From NCBI RefSeq assembly GCF_018614195.1, contig NZ_JAGGOT010000019.1, positions 62,001 through 126,000 on the forward strand: DNA of 64,000 nucleotides, in the 5' to 3' direction. The notes beneath the pieces are model-generated. The model had not been told where the DNA came from. It saw only the letters and a list, made by a program, of their open reading frames with translations, and ran no database searches. Of the stretch, positions 1 to 8,335 are shown in pieces; positions within the stretch are counted from its first letter, which is position 1, and each line of letters opens with the position of its first letter. A program made the translations under genes and the position numbers. The stretch comes from Streptomyces sp. ISL-43 (GTDB lineage Bacteria; Actinomycetota; Actinomycetes; Streptomycetales; Streptomycetaceae).

Positions 1-361
1 GAGCCTGTGTGCGGTAGCGGACGTCCACCTCCAGGGCGGCGCAGCGCTCCTGGAGGATCTCCAGCAGCCGGCGGCGGCCCAGCGCGGCGAAACCGTGTCC
101 GCCGGAGGTGAGGGTCCGGCCGCGGTGACGGACGTCGATGTCGCTCCAGCGGGCGAACTCCGCCGACATCGCGGCGTGGACCGAGGGATCGGCCTGCGCG
201 ATGCCGTCGAGGGTCTCGTCGGAGAAGACGACCCCGAAGCCGAAGGTGTCGTCGGGAGCGTTGCGCTCCCAGACGGTGACCTCCCAGTGCGGGGACAGCT
301 GCTTGGCCAGGGCGGCGAAGTACAGGCCGCCCGGCCCGCCTCCGATGACTGCTATGCGCAC
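1..361 (-). CDS. FAD-dependent aryl-CoA monooxygenase (N-terminal part, runs off the window)
   Basis: Only the first 120 residues are present; the gene continues past base 1. The GTG start at 361 gives a protein that opens with the dinucleotide-binding motif VRIAVIGGGPGG, followed by a strand ending in WERN, as in single-component flavin hydroxylases. The stretch GFGVVFSDETL near residue 45 is typical of the salicylyl-CoA 5-hydroxylase / anthraniloyl-CoA monooxygenase group as I remember it. The start overlaps the last 10 bases of the upstream ligase-thioesterase gene, so the two are almost certainly translated from one transcript. The context of a CoA ligase and a 4-HBA-CoA-type thioesterase supports hydroxylation of an aryl-CoA thioester rather than of a free acid. 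Substrate is inferred, not shown. Confidence 0.8.
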   Translation of the reverse strand, partial: MRIAVIGGGPGGLYFAALAKQLSPHWEVTVWERNAPDDTFGFGVVFSDETLDGIAQADPSVHAAMSAEFARWSDIDVRHRGRTLTSGGHGFAALGRRRLLEILQERCAALEVDVRYRTQA

Positions 362-2559
362 GGGGCGCCTCCTCGGTTGTTCTCGATCAGTTCGGGGGCC
401 TGCCGGCCCGCCTTCGTGAGGACCTCGCGGACCTCGTCCGGCCAGGGGGTGGTCCCCGTGGCGCGGGCGGCGGAGTGGGCGATGACCATGCGGCCGGTGG
501 CGGCCTCCGCGCCTTCCTCGCCGTGGACGGTGAAGGCGTAGTGCAGGGAGCTCGTGCCGACCTTGGTGATGCGCAGCTCGGTCCGCACGGCCTCGCCGAA
601 CCAGAGCCGGGCCCGGTAGTCGGCCTCGAAGTGGACGCGGGGCGTGCTGCCGAAGAGGTGCGACAGGCCCAGCCGGCGCAGGAGCACGGCCTCGGCCGCC
701 TCGACCCAGCGCACGACGGTGGAGTGGTGGTAGTGGCCGGCCGCGTCGGTGTCGGTCCACTCGACACGGCGTTCGACGACGACGCTGGGCAGGTGCGGCA
801 CCCGGGCCTCGGAGCACCCGGCGGCGCACCCTCCGTCATCGGCCGGAGCCGGTGCGGAGGCGGTCGCGGCGGTCGCGGCCGCCGTGGGCCCCGGTGCGGG
901 CGCGGCGGCCGGCTCCCCGCCCCGCGTGCGGAGTTCGGAGCGGCGCAGCTTGCCGGTCTCCGTACGGGGGAGCTCGCTGACGAACTCCACGGCACGCGGG
1001 TACTTGAACGGCGCGATCGCCGCCTTGACGTGGTCCTGGAGCTCGCGGACGGTCGCCGGGGCGGCCGGGACACCGGCACGCAGTACCACGTACGCCTTGA
1101 CGAGCATGCCGCGCCGTTCGTCGGGGACCCCGACGACACCGCAGTCCGCCACGTACGGATGGCCGGTCAGCGCCTTCTCGACCTCGGGCCCCGCGATGTT
1201 GTAGCCCGAGGAGACGATCATGTCGTCGCTGCGGGCCACGTACCAGAAGTAGCCGTCGGCATCGCGGATGTAGGTGTCACCGGTGATGTTCCACCCGCCT
1301 CGGACGTACGTGGACTGGCGGGGGTCGTCCAGATAGCGGCAGCCCGTGGGCCCGGTGACGGCGAGCAGCCCGGGCTGCCCGTCGGGAACGGGCGCTCCGC
1401 TCTCGTCGACCACCGCGGCGCGGTAGCCGGGGACGGGCCGGCCGGTGGAGCCGGGCCGGATGTCCTCGTCGGCCGCGGAGATGAACACGTGCAGCATCTC
1501 GGTGGCGCCGATGCCGTCGATGATGCGCAGCCCGGTGGCGGCGTGGAACTCCTCCCACACGGTGGCGGGCAGCGGTTCACCCGCCGATACGCAGCGGCGC
1601 AGGCCGGCCAGCCGGCCGGCCGCGCCCGCGGCCATGATCGCGCGGTAGGCGGTGGGCGCGGTGAACAGGACGGTCACCCCGTGTGCGGCGACGAGGTCGG
1701 CCAGCTGCCCCGGCGTCGCCGCCTCGACGAGCAGGGTGGCGGCCCCGACGCGTAGCGGGAAGACCACCAGACCGCCGAGGCCGAAGGTGAACGCGAGCGG
1801 CGGGGTACCGGTGAACACGTCGTCGGGGCGCGGCCGCAGGACGTGCCGGGAGAAGGTGTCGGCGTTGGCGAGCACGTCCCGGTGGAAGTGCAGGGTCGCC
1901 TTGGGCCGCCCGGTCGTACCGGAGGTGAAGGCGATCAGCGCCACGTCGTCCGCGGCGGTGTCCACGGTGGTGAAGACGCCGTCCTTGGCGGCGCAGCGGG
2001 CGGTGAGATCGTCCTCGCCCGGGCCGCCGTACGCGATCACCCGCAAGCCGGGGGCCCCGGTCGAGGCGGCGCCGTCCGCGGTGGCGGCGGCAGCGGCTTC
2101 GAGTTCTTCGAGGTAGCGGTGGTCGCACAGGGCGACGGCGGGCCGGCTGATCTCGCACAGCCCGGTGAGCTCGGCGGCGCGCAGGAGCGGGACCGTGGTG
2201 ACGGCCACACCGCCCGCCTTGAGCACGCCGAACCAGGCGGCGACGAGCCAGGGGTTGTTGGGGCCGCGCAGCAGCACGCGGTTCCCGGGGCGCAGGCCCA
2301 GGTCCTCGGTGAGCACCTGGGCGGCCTGGTTGGCACGGTGGAGCAGTTCGCCGTACGTCCAGCGCTCGTCCTGGGTCAGCAGGCAGGGGCGGTCGGGGCC
2401 CCAGCGCTCGACGGCGTCGTCGAGGAGGCTGTGGGCGCAGTTGAGCCGGTCCGGGTATTCCAACTCGGGAAGATCGAAGTGGAGTTCGGGCCAGAGGTCG
2501 AACGGCGGAAGCCGGTCGCGGCAGAAGGTATCGGCATGCGCCGAAGGGGAGAGCTCCAT
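352..2559 (-). CDS. Aryl-CoA ligase fused to a hot-dog acyl-CoA thioesterase
   Basis: A 735-residue two-domain protein. Residues 1 to about 550 are an AMP-forming ligase of the benzoate-CoA ligase type, with the P-loop FTSGTTGRPK near 211-220 and the C-terminal catalytic-lysine motif ETGKLRRSEL. An Ala/Pro linker follows, then a hot-dog thioesterase domain (about 605-725) with the motif DTDAAGHYHH, which matches the D-x-D-x-x-G-H pattern of 4-hydroxybenzoyl-CoA thioesterases. The two activities fit the entry and exit steps of a pathway that activates an aromatic acid, hydroxylates the CoA ester (next gene) and releases the hydroxy acid, for example gentisate. A TTG start 15 bases upstream is open, but it lies inside GAGGTG, a good ribosome site 7 bases before the ATG at 2559, so I chose the ATG. 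Confidence 0.88.
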   Translation of the reverse strand: MELSPSAHADTFCRDRLPPFDLWPELHFDLPELEYPDRLNCAHSLLDDAVERWGPDRPCLLTQDERWTYGELLHRANQAAQVLTEDLGLRPGNRVLLRGPNNPWLVAAWFGVLKAGGVAVTTVPLLRAAELTGLCEISRPAVALCDHRYLEELEAAAAATADGAASTGAPGLRVIAYGGPGEDDLTARCAAKDGVFTTVDTAADDVALIAFTSGTTGRPKATLHFHRDVLANADTFSRHVLRPRPDDVFTGTPPLAFTFGLGGLVVFPLRVGAATLLVEAATPGQLADLVAAHGVTVLFTAPTAYRAIMAAGAAGRLAGLRRCVSAGEPLPATVWEEFHAATGLRIIDGIGATEMLHVFISAADEDIRPGSTGRPVPGYRAAVVDESGAPVPDGQPGLLAVTGPTGCRYLDDPRQSTYVRGGWNITGDTYIRDADGYFWYVARSDDMIVSSGYNIAGPEVEKALTGHPYVADCGVVGVPDERRGMLVKAYVVLRAGVPAAPATVRELQDHVKAAIAPFKYPRAVEFVSELPRTETGKLRRSELRTRGGEPAAAPAPGPTAAATAATASAPAPADDGGCAAGCSEARVPHLPSVVVERRVEWTDTDAAGHYHHSTVVRWVEAAEAVLLRRLGLSHLFGSTPRVHFEADYRARLWFGEAVRTELRITKVGTSSLHYAFTVHGEEGAEAATGRMVIAHSAARATGTTPWPDEVREVLTKAGRQAPELIENNRGGAPCA

Positions 2560-2599
2560 GGGGCGGCACCTCAATCAGGGAGCAGCGGGAGATGGGGCA

Positions 2600-2627
2600 A
2601 GTATCTCGATAAAATGGCGGCCGTCAA
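2600..2627 (-). promoter_or_regulatory. Promoter of the ligase-hydroxylase operon
   Basis: On the minus strand TTGACG (2627-2622), a 16-base spacer and GATACT (2605-2600) make a sigma70-like promoter about 34 bases ahead of the ligase ATG. The same -35, spacer length and a near-identical -10 (CATACT) precede the carboxylesterase at 8208, and the sequence just upstream of both -35 boxes is also alike (see 8258-8285). Confidence 0.6.
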
Positions 2628-2737
2628 TTCCTCGCGATATTTCTGTGGGGCGATCGTCCCCCTCGGCGTCGCGTCCGACGCCCGCTCCGGCGGCGCCCAG
2701 GTCCCCTTCGGGGCCCCGGTGTGCGCTTCGCCGCGCG

Positions 2738-3220
2738 TCAGGCGGCCGGCACCCGCACCCGCACGGACTTGCCGAACTCGTCTGCTTTGACGCTGAGTCG
2801 GCCACCGCTCTCGGCCGCCATGAGCTGCACGATCAGCAGGCCGCGCCCGTCCTCGGCGTCCGGGTCGACCTCGCCGCGGGGGTGCGGCAGCCGCGGCAGC
2901 GAGGCGGCTCCGTCGGTGACCTCCAGCTGGAGCCAGCCCGCCCGCAGCGAGATCCCGACGCGCAGGAGACCGGCGTCGGCGGCGTGCAGGACGACGTTCC
3001 CGACCAGCTCGCTGACGGCCAGCAGTAGGACGTCCGCGATCTCGGCGGCGATCTGCCAGCCGTCGAGCACGGCGCGGACGTGGGACCGGATCAGGGGGAC
3101 GGTCGCCGCCGTGGGCTCCGCGGCCCAGTGGCCGAAGCCGCGGGCCCGGGAAGCGGCCGGGGCGGCCGGGGCTTCCGGGCCGGCGGCGGGCGGGCTGGGG
3201 GGCGGGGTGGAGGTGGGCAT
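2738..3220 (-). CDS. ATP-binding regulatory protein (RsbW-like HATPase)
   Basis: A 160-residue single-domain GHKL ATPase. The N box is ELVGNVVLHA, the G1 box VTDGA and the G2 box GRGLLIVQ; no sensor or phosphoacceptor domain is present. The first 30 residues are Pro/Ala rich and probably disordered. Proteins of this type are abundant in Streptomyces and act as anti-sigma-factor-like serine kinases or partners of STAS and PP2C proteins, but no such partner is encoded nearby, so the target is unknown. The gene faces away from the hydrolase at 3533; the divergent region contains copies of the TTACACGTGTAA operator. Confidence 0.85.
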   Translation of the reverse strand: MPTSTPPPSPPAAGPEAPAAPAASRARGFGHWAAEPTAATVPLIRSHVRAVLDGWQIAAEIADVLLLAVSELVGNVVLHAADAGLLRVGISLRAGWLQLEVTDGAASLPRLPHPRGEVDPDAEDGRGLLIVQLMAAESGGRLSVKADEFGKSVRVRVPAA

Positions 3221-3264
3221 GGCGTGCTCCCGGAGGGGGGAAGGCGACGACGTCCGCGCTGTGT

Positions 3265-3276
3265 CTCGTGTAACTC
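3265..3276. promoter_or_regulatory. Imperfect copy of the TTACACG-type operator
   Basis: CTCGTGTAACTC, whose complement GAGTTACACGAG contains the same TTACACGAG core as the site in front of the LacI-family gene at 6515. It lies 45 bases upstream of the HATPase start, where it could act as its operator. Weak on its own; supported by the perfect palindrome 60 bases away. Confidence 0.4.
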
Positions 3277-3337
3277 GTGGGGAACTGGGACTGCCCGTGC
3301 TCTTGTGGTCTGCGGAAATGCGTCGCTAGAGTCGTGA

Positions 3338-3349
3338 TTACACGTGTAA
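3338..3349. promoter_or_regulatory. Perfect palindromic operator TTACACGTGTAA
   Basis: A 12-base perfect palindrome in the divergent region between the HATPase (minus) and the alpha/beta hydrolase (plus). Identical to the site at 31895-31906 and close to sites at 6515, 9321 and 9433. LacI-family repressors bind palindromes with a central CG, so the LacI-type gene at 5457-6464 is the natural candidate regulator. Confidence 0.6.
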
Positions 3350-3532
3350 CACGCTAAGCCTCCGACCTGGTTCGCGCAAGCATTTCGGACATACGTTACG
3401 AAGCCTTGTCCCTAGTGGTAGCCGTAGCCGTGGCTGGACCCGAACCTGGACCCGTACCGGGGACCCGTCCCGTACCCGTCCCGTACCCGGACCCGTCGGC
3501 CCCCCGGGGCCGAGCAGATTGGAAGGGCCGCA

Positions 3533-4498
3533 ATGACGCAACCGCTCCCCACCGCAATCGACCTGGCGGACATGACCTGGCCGCCCCCGCCGTTCCGGAC
3601 CCCCGTGCCCGCAGTGGTGGACGCGGACGGGGTCCGCCGCTTCGACGGGGTCACCTACGCGACCTCGCCCGGCTACCGCCCGCGGCTGCTCGACGTACTG
3701 GTGCCCGCGGGCGAGGGGCCCTTCCCCGCGGTGGTGTGGATCCACGGTGGCGGCTGGCTGGACGGCGACCGGCGCTATCCGCCGCCGACCGTGCCCGTGC
3801 AACTGCTGCACGGGTCGGTGCTGGGGGCGGGCCTGGCGCTCGTCTCCATCGACTACCGGCACAGCCTGGAGGCCCCCTTCCCGGCCCAGCTGCACGACGT
3901 GAAGGCCGCGATCCGCTACGTCCGGCAGTTCGCCGCCGTACTGGGCATAGACCCCGACCGGATCGGGGTCTGGGGCGAGTCCGCCGGAGGCCACCTGGCC
4001 GCCCTCGCCGGGGTCGTCGGCGCGGACACCCCGGACGCGGCGGAGCTGGAGGGCGCGCAGGGGGTGGGCGCCGGGAACACCGCCGTACGAGCCGTCGTCG
4101 ACTGGTACGGGGTCCACGACCTGGTCACCCTCGCGGAGCACCCCATGCCGGCGATGCCGGCGATGCCCGCCGGAGCCGAGTTCCCCGACCCGTACGAAGC
4201 CCTGCTCGGCGCGTCCGTCGCCGAACGCCCGGAGCTGGCGCGGGCCGCGAGCCCGGTCACGTACGCCGTAGAGGGTTCGGACCCGCCGCCGTTCCTGCTG
4301 ATCCACGGAACCAGGGACGGGCTGGTCCCCTACAGCCAGAGCGAGCAGCTCGCCGCGGCCCTCGCGAAGGCCGGCGGCGAGGTCACCCTGACGCCCGTGG
4401 AAGACGCCGACCACATCTTCCTCGGGTCTCCCGACATCGAGCGGATCGTCGCCGACAGCGTCGCCTTCCTCAACCGCCACCTGGCCGCGGGCGCCTGA
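3533..4498 (+). CDS. Alpha/beta hydrolase (HSL/esterase type)
   Basis: 321 residues, cytoplasmic (no signal peptide). The oxyanion-hole motif IHGGGW is at 70-75 and the nucleophile elbow GESAGG at 149-153 with Ser150; a DGLVPY strand near 270 and DADH near 300 supply the likely acid and base. This is the arrangement of hormone-sensitive-lipase-type carboxylesterases such as BD-FAE-like enzymes. A short repeat MPAMPAMPA sits in the lid region near residue 205. The ribosome site GGAAGG is 7 bases before the ATG. It is followed by a strong hairpin at 4530. The substrate is unknown; the upstream TTACACGTGTAA site suggests regulation by the LacI-family protein nearby. Confidence 0.85.
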   Translation: MTQPLPTAIDLADMTWPPPPFRTPVPAVVDADGVRRFDGVTYATSPGYRPRLLDVLVPAGEGPFPAVVWIHGGGWLDGDRRYPPPTVPVQLLHGSVLGAGLALVSIDYRHSLEAPFPAQLHDVKAAIRYVRQFAAVLGIDPDRIGVWGESAGGHLAALAGVVGADTPDAAELEGAQGVGAGNTAVRAVVDWYGVHDLVTLAEHPMPAMPAMPAGAEFPDPYEALLGASVAERPELARAASPVTYAVEGSDPPPFLLIHGTRDGLVPYSQSEQLAAALAKAGGEVTLTPVEDADHIFLGSPDIERIVADSVAFLNRHLAAGA

Positions 4499-4529
4499 CG
4501 CCCCGCAGCCGGCCGAGCGGCCCGCCGCC

Positions 4530-4563
4530 GCAGTGGGCGCCCCGGCACCGGGGCGCCCACTGC
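4530..4563. terminator. Perfect 16-bp hairpin after the hydrolase gene
   Basis: GCAGTGGGCGCCCCGG and its exact complement are separated by two bases; no T-run follows, as is usual in Streptomyces. It ends the transcript of the hydrolase at 3533-4498. Confidence 0.75.
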
Positions 4564-4590
4564 CGGCGTCGGGCCGCTCCCGGCAGTCCG

Positions 4591-4630
4591 CCCGAGTCCG
4601 CCCGAGTCCGCCCGAGTCCGCCCGAGTCCG
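4591..4630. repeat. Tandem decamer CCCGAGTCCG x4
   Basis: Four exact head-to-tail copies of CCCGAGTCCG with a fifth degenerate copy just before (4581-4590). It sits in the 306-base gap between the hydrolase terminator and the minus-strand gene ending at 4805. No coding or RNA feature is otherwise seen in this gap. Confidence 0.85.
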
Positions 4631-4804
4631 GCCGGGGGCAAGGCCGTCGCTCTCGCCGGGCAGCGCCTCAGGGGCGGTGCGCCTGTTTCCGTCCCGTGCG
4701 GCGCACGTGGCGCGGGACTTGCCCCAGGACCTCGCCGACGCGGTCCGAGAGCTCCACGTCGCCTGCCGTGAGCACGAGGCCCGGCGACTCGCTCCGCGCG
4801 CTGA

Positions 4805-5395
4805 TCAGGAGTCGTCGGCGGGGCCGTAGCGCAGTTCTCCCGCTCGCGGGAGGAGGTAGCCGACGCCGCGGGATGACGGCAGTTCGCCGCCCAGGCTCGC
4901 GGCATCGCCGCAGCCGGAGGTCTCGTAGCCGATGAACCCGGCGTGGAAGTCGACGGCGCGGAAGACCTCGGCTCCGATGGCGGCGAGCCAGTCGTCCAGA
5001 ACGGCGGACCTGTAGGACCGGCGGCCGTCGATGTCGACGCCCGCGTCGTGAAGGGCTCCGACGGGGAGGTAGAAGTCCAGCCAGTCGACGGTGTCGGCTT
5101 CGTCCTCCCGGATCGCCATGCAGCCGCATGCCACGACCTGCCCGGTCGGCAGCCGGACCTGCCCCAGTACGTGCCCGAACCTCGTCAGGGACTCGACCGT
5201 CAAGTCCACGGGCTCCTGGTCCCGTGGCGCGCGTCGCGCGTCGCCGAAGCACCCCTGGACGTCCGCCGCGGCCCACACCGCGGTCAGAGCCCTCTGCAGC
5301 CGCTCGTCGTCGCGGGGTCCCACCTCGATCGCCAGCTCGTAGAAGCCGCCGAGCCACGTGGACCCTCCGAAAGCACCGGAACCGGAATCACTCAT
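4805..5395 (-). CDS. Conserved hypothetical protein
   Basis: 196 residues, no signal peptide or membrane segment, acidic overall. I do not recognise a family. It has an N-terminal region rich in aromatic residues (STWLGGFYELAIEVG), a central VACGCMAIRED segment with a Cys pair, and a C-terminal glycine-rich part with a further Cys (TSGCGDAASLGG). I start it at the ATG at 5395; an upstream extension is open to 5446 but is atypical in composition. No clear ribosome site precedes either start. It reads toward the hydrolase gene and stands alone. Confidence 0.6.
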   Translation of the reverse strand: MSDSGSGAFGGSTWLGGFYELAIEVGPRDDERLQRALTAVWAAADVQGCFGDARRAPRDQEPVDLTVESLTRFGHVLGQVRLPTGQVVACGCMAIREDEADTVDWLDFYLPVGALHDAGVDIDGRRSYRSAVLDDWLAAIGAEVFRAVDFHAGFIGYETSGCGDAASLGGELPSSRGVGYLLPRAGELRYGPADDS

Positions 5396-5456
5396 GACGT
5401 GATCATGAAGGACTGGCGGCCCGGCCGGAAGCCGCGCCCGCGCCACCGGCTGCCGG

Positions 5457-6464
5457 CTACGAGGTCTCGCGGTGGACCAGGACCGCCTCGACGTCGGGCA
5501 CGGGCGCCGTCGTCCCCGTCTCGATCAGCTCGTGCACGGCGTCCGCGACCAGCGCGGGCGGGACCAGTTCCAGGCGGATCGAGGTGAGCGGCGGCTGTTG
5601 GAGGGCGGCGAGGACCAGGTCGTCGGAGCCCACGACGGCCACGTCCTGCGGTACGGCGATGCCCTCGGCCCGCAGCGCGTGGAGGAGCAGCGCGGCGTAC
5701 TCGTCGTTGTAGGCGAAGACGGAGTCCAGGCCGAGGCTCCGCCAGCGTCGGGCCAGCGCGGTCGCGGACTCCCGGGTGTAGGAGAGCTTCACCGGGGTCA
5801 CCGTGGCCATGTGCCGGGCGGCGACCGACTCGGCGCCGGCGAGCCGCGGTTCGGCGAGGGTGGCGAGGCCGCGCTCCTGCGGCATGACCACGCCGATACG
5901 GGTCCGGCCGCGGGCGATCAGGTGCTCGGCGGCGATGGCGCCGATGCGGGCGTGGTCGAAGCCGATGGTGTGCACGCCCGGTACGGGGTGGGCCGCGAAG
6001 GCGAGCACCCCGCGGACCCCGGCGCGCCGCAGCAGCTCGGCCGCCTGCGCGGTGAGCCGGTCGCCGTCGAGGGCGACTACGGCCGCCGGACGCAGTTCGG
6101 CCCAGGCGCGGGCTGCGTCGAGGGGGTCGGTGAAGCGCCCGGCGTGCAGGACGGCGGTGTAGCCGTGCCGGTCGAGCTCGCTGTGCAGATCGTCGACCCA
6201 GTCGCTGACGAGGCGGCCGACCGCGGAGATCGACGAGGGCATCAGTACGAGATTGCTGCGGCCGGCCCGCAAGGACCGGGCCGCGGCGTGCGGTACGTAG
6301 CCGAGCTGCCGGGCGGCGTCGAGGACGCGGGCCCGGGCGGCTTCGCCGACGCGGTGGCCCTGGGTGTCGTTGAGGACGAAGGAGACCGTGGCGCGGGACA
6401 CGCCCGCGAGGCGGGCCACGTCGGCGCTGGTGGGGGACGCCGGAACAGGAGTGTCTTTGGCCAT
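5457..6464 (-). CDS. LacI-family transcriptional repressor
   Basis: 335 residues. The N-terminal helix-turn-helix reads SADVARLAGVSRATVSFVLN, followed by the hinge region containing ARSLRAGRS, and then a periplasmic-binding-protein-like effector domain. The ATG at 6464 has AAAAGGAG about 14 bases upstream, a long spacing. The promoter region contains TTACACGAGTTA at 6515-6526, suggesting autoregulation, and matching palindromes occur near at least three other promoters in the window. The effector is unknown; neighbours are esterases, a PAP2-type protein and an MFS carrier rather than typical sugar genes. Confidence 0.9.
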   Translation of the reverse strand: MAKDTPVPASPTSADVARLAGVSRATVSFVLNDTQGHRVGEAARARVLDAARQLGYVPHAAARSLRAGRSNLVLMPSSISAVGRLVSDWVDDLHSELDRHGYTAVLHAGRFTDPLDAARAWAELRPAAVVALDGDRLTAQAAELLRRAGVRGVLAFAAHPVPGVHTIGFDHARIGAIAAEHLIARGRTRIGVVMPQERGLATLAEPRLAGAESVAARHMATVTPVKLSYTRESATALARRWRSLGLDSVFAYNDEYAALLLHALRAEGIAVPQDVAVVGSDDLVLAALQQPPLTSIRLELVPPALVADAVHELIETGTTAPVPDVEAVLVHRETS

Positions 6465-6514
6465 GACGTCGATCGACGCTCCTTTTGATCGGCTCGGTGC
6501 CTTCCCTTCGCAGG

Positions 6515-6526
6515 TTACACGAGTTA
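6515..6526. promoter_or_regulatory. Candidate LacI-family autoregulatory operator
   Basis: TTACACGAGTTA matches the palindrome TTACACGTGTAA at 10 of 12 positions and lies about 50 bases upstream of the lacI-type start codon. Confidence 0.5.
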
Positions 6527-6556
6527 GATCAAGGGAGCGCGGGCCCGCGCGGATGT

Positions 6557-6593
6557 GCGGGGCGCTCCCCGGGGGGTCCGGGGAGCGCCCCGC
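6557..6593. terminator. 14-bp hairpin between carboxylesterase and lacI-type gene
   Basis: GCGGGGCGCTCCCC pairs exactly with GGGGAGCGCCCCGC. Positioned after the stop of the carboxylesterase (6658), it separates that gene from the regulator downstream of it on the same strand. Confidence 0.75.
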
Positions 6594-6657
6594 GGGCCGG
6601 ATGGGCCCCACGAGAAGCCGGGGGAGGCCGGTGGGGAGGCCGGTGGGAGGCCTGCCC

Positions 6658-8208
6658 TTACGCGGGCCGGTCGAGAGCCCTTTCGTGCAGCCGCAGGGAG
6701 TCTCCGGCGAGGTCGCCGAGCGCGGTGACGACGGAGTCGAAGCGCATCGTCGTTCGGGTGTCCTTCGCGTACGGGTTCCACGTCGGCATGTCCGGATGGT
6801 TCGGGTCGCCGGTACGGACGAAGGCGATCCAGGCCTCGTGCATGGTGTGCGCGAGCCCGTCCCGGACGGCGGGGTCCAGCCCGGCCGTCAGGGGCGCGTG
6901 GGCCCACTGGTCGAAGTTGGCGAAGGCGAAGGGCAGTTCGAGGCAGTGCGCGGCGCCGAGCCGGCCGTCGTAGACGGCCGCGGGGAGGTCGAACTGGTAG
7001 GCCCACACCGGGTGGCCCGACTCGGCCCGCGCCTCGGCCAGCCGTAGGGCGGGCACCCGGAAGAGCTCGTCGGTGATGAGGTCCATCAGGACGTCGGCCG
7101 GCCGGGCCCCCGGCCGGGCGCGCTCGTACGCCGCGTACACGTCGGGGGCGGCCTCGGAGCCGAAGGTGTCCGCGATCCGGCCGGCCACCTGGTCCCGGTC
7201 GGCCGCGGCGTGGACCTCGTTCAGGGCGAAGCCGAAGTTGGCCTCCTCCCGGGTCCAGCCGATCATCACCTCGATGCCGGCCGCGGCCCCGTGCAGCAGG
7301 GCCTCGGCCGGGTGGCGGTGCAGGGTGACCCCGTCGACCACGGGCAGGAACGGCGTGGGCCAGTAGCCCCAGCGGGTCGTCCGCGCGAAGAGGCCGCCGA
7401 CGGCGCCGATCAGCTCGGGCCAGGCCAGTGCGCGCAGCTCGGCCACTGTCTTGACCCCGGCGACCTCCAGATACGCGGCGGTGCGTTCCAGGGAGGCGTC
7501 GGGTGCGGGGAGGTCCAGCCCGAAGGGCGGGCTCATCAGGATCACCCGCCGGATCAGGCCCCGGGCTTCGGGGAGCCCGGCGAGGGCGGCGGTGGACACC
7601 GCGCCGCCCGACTGGCCGGCGACGGTGATCGTGTCCGGGTCGCCGCCGAAGGCCTCGATGTTGTCCCGCACCCAGAGCAGGGCGGCGAGCTGGTCGGTCA
7701 GCCAGTGGTTGGCGCCGGAGTCCGCCGCGTCGTCCTCGGGGCCGGTGTAGAGGTAACCCAGGGGCCCGATGCGGTAGTTGATGCTGACCACGACGAGGTC
7801 CCCGTCGCGGGAGAAGGTCTCGCCCGAGTAGTTCGGCAGGGAACCGGAGCCGGACACGAAGCCGCCGCCATGGATCCAGACGAGCACCGGACGCCGGGCG
7901 TCGTCGGCCGCGGGCGTCCAGACGTCGAGGGTCAGGCAGTCCTCGTCGAAGGGTGGCGAGCCGTGCCCGCCGAGTACCGGGTCGCCGCCCTCCATGTACA
8001 TCTGCGGGGCGCTGGGGCCGTCGGCGGTCGCGTCCCGAGTGCCGCTCCAGCCGGGGTGCGGCCGCGCGGGCCGCCAGCGCAGTGCGCCGACCGGGGGTGC
8101 GGCGTAGGGCACGGCCCGGAAGACGGCGAGCCCGTCCTCGAACGCGCCGCGCAGCCGGCCCGCGGGCAGATTCACCACGGGCTGATCGGGTCCTGGGGTG
8201 GGTGCCAT
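6658..8208 (-). CDS. Type-B carboxylesterase (intracellular)
   Basis: 516 residues, normal length for the carboxylesterase/cholinesterase fold. EDCLTLDVWTP (89-99) is the type-B signature, HGGGF (113-117) forms the oxyanion hole and AGQSGGA (198-203) carries the nucleophile Ser200. There is no signal peptide, in contrast to the exported paralogue at 12149. It hydrolyses carboxylic esters; the physiological substrate cannot be read from sequence. Its promoter (8258-8285) looks like that of the aryl-CoA ligase operon, which hints that both serve the same aromatic-ester catabolism. Confidence 0.92.
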   Translation of the reverse strand: MAPTPGPDQPVVNLPAGRLRGAFEDGLAVFRAVPYAAPPVGALRWRPARPHPGWSGTRDATADGPSAPQMYMEGGDPVLGGHGSPPFDEDCLTLDVWTPAADDARRPVLVWIHGGGFVSGSGSLPNYSGETFSRDGDLVVVSINYRIGPLGYLYTGPEDDAADSGANHWLTDQLAALLWVRDNIEAFGGDPDTITVAGQSGGAVSTAALAGLPEARGLIRRVILMSPPFGLDLPAPDASLERTAAYLEVAGVKTVAELRALAWPELIGAVGGLFARTTRWGYWPTPFLPVVDGVTLHRHPAEALLHGAAAGIEVMIGWTREEANFGFALNEVHAAADRDQVAGRIADTFGSEAAPDVYAAYERARPGARPADVLMDLITDELFRVPALRLAEARAESGHPVWAYQFDLPAAVYDGRLGAAHCLELPFAFANFDQWAHAPLTAGLDPAVRDGLAHTMHEAWIAFVRTGDPNHPDMPTWNPYAKDTRTTMRFDSVVTALGDLAGDSLRLHERALDRPA

Positions 8209-8257
8209 GAGTCGATCCTTCCTGGGCCGGGCGCCGAACGCGCGCGGACCCGTCGAG

Positions 8258-8285
8258 AGTATGGCGTGAAATCAACGACCGTCAA
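8258..8285 (-). promoter_or_regulatory. Promoter of the carboxylesterase gene
   Basis: Minus strand: TTGACG (8285-8280), 16-base spacer, CATACT (8263-8258), about 45 bases before the ATG. The arrangement and the flanking bases upstream (minus-strand GCAGACATCGCGGAATA) closely parallel those at 2600-2645, where the corresponding stretch is ACAGAAATATCGCGAGGAA. Confidence 0.6.
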
Positions 8286-8335
8286 TATTCCGCGATGTCT
8301 GCGAGGGGTGCCCGCCGGGCCGGCCGGGAGGCCCC

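Noticed and set aside
2575..2805. 76-codon minus-strand frame between the ligase and HATPase genes.
   Set aside because: It overlaps the ligase promoter and the end of the HATPase gene in another frame; no ribosome site.
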